Source: JANLSO01 sp031362405 (GTDB lineage: Bacteria; Actinomycetota; Thermoleophilia; Miltoncostaeales; Miltoncostaeaceae). Taken from it: a DNA stretch of 14,110 bases. The stretch covers positions 1 to 14,110 of the forward strand of contig JANLSO010000108.1 of assembly GCA_031362405.1 (NCBI GenBank), given 5' to 3'. Position 1 is the stretch's first letter. Each line of letters opens with the position of its first letter. The notes below the pieces were generated by a model. It was not told where the DNA came from, made no database searches, and saw nothing but the letters and a program-made list of their open reading frames with translations. This document shows positions 13,938-14,110 of the stretch, one piece after another. Made by a program: the position numbers and the translations under genes.

Positions 13938-14110
13938 CCGGCAGACCACGCAGGCGAGAGACGACGCGACCCACCAAAACTGACAGGTTATCGGCTGGCG
14001 GATCGTATAAAAACGGGCCGCAGATCGCATAATTCACCTGAAATCGATGGATTCACGGGTCGCGCCTGACTGCATCAGACGCTGGTGGTCTCGCAGTGCT
14101 CAAGGAACAT
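13938..14110. other. Terminal non-coding stretch, possibly entering an IS1380-like transposase
   Basis: The first ~100 bases hold no gene and are relatively AT-rich around 14005-14035 (GTATAAAAACGGG, CATAATTCAC). From 14051 a plus-strand frame reads IHGSRLTASDAGGLAVLKEH to the window edge. LTxxDAGxxxLxE resembles the first conserved block of IS1380-type transposases. The in-frame TGA at 14039-14041 leaves no ATG, GTG or TTG start, so the gene would be degenerate or use CTG. Weak evidence. Confidence 0.25.

Noticed and set aside
1..14110. CRISPR array, tRNA or rRNA genes
   Set aside because: No regularly spaced repeats and no cloverleaf or rRNA-like stretch seen by eye on either strand. A covariance-model scan was not possible.

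Overview
The window is about 14 kb of high-GC bacterial chromosome. GTG starts, GC-rich third positions, a secreted PKD-domain protein with a glycine-rich linker, and a multi-pass GGDEF/HD-GYP protein point to a high-GC actinobacterium. A soil lineage such as Solirubrobacterales/Thermoleophilia is a guess from style, not a match.

Left part (1-1898): the 3' end of a probable phytanoyl-CoA-dioxygenase-like oxygenase runs into a perfect hairpin, which it shares with a convergent secreted PKD-domain protein.

Tailoring region (2069-7842): two short operons face each other. The plus-strand pair is a sulfotransferase and a SAM methyltransferase with overlapping ends. The minus-strand operon has four genes: a TylF/MycF-type O-methyltransferase, a zinc-ribbon methyltransferase, a methyltransferase with a TPR-like N-terminus, and a GT-B-like glycosyl/glycerophosphotransferase. 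Three of the minus-strand genes start within or close to the gene before, two of them by 4-base ATGA/GTGA overlaps. The operons meet at a hairpin that covers the stop codon of the plus-strand methyltransferase. Together they look like enzymes that assemble and decorate a surface glycan or glycosylated small molecule. The substrate cannot be read from the sequence.

Signalling gene broken by an insertion sequence (8047-11340): a complete 1303-bp ISAzo13-family element with imperfect terminal inverted repeats sits in the membrane domain of a GGDEF + HD-GYP gene. It is flanked by a 3-bp TTA duplication. Removing the element and one TTA joins the two parts in frame, with a run of plausible transmembrane sequence across the joint. 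A second lesion, a one-base frameshift near 9749, separates the first ~133 codons from the remaining 529. The catalytic part is open, but it is cut off from its N-terminus.

Right part (11337-14110): a CocE/NonD-type serine hydrolase lies convergent to the signalling gene. It is followed by a Phd/YefM-type antitoxin and PIN toxin pair (VapBC-like) with a 33-bp symmetrical operator just before the antitoxin. The last ~170 bases hold no complete gene. They may carry the beginning of an IS1380-like transposase that runs off the edge.
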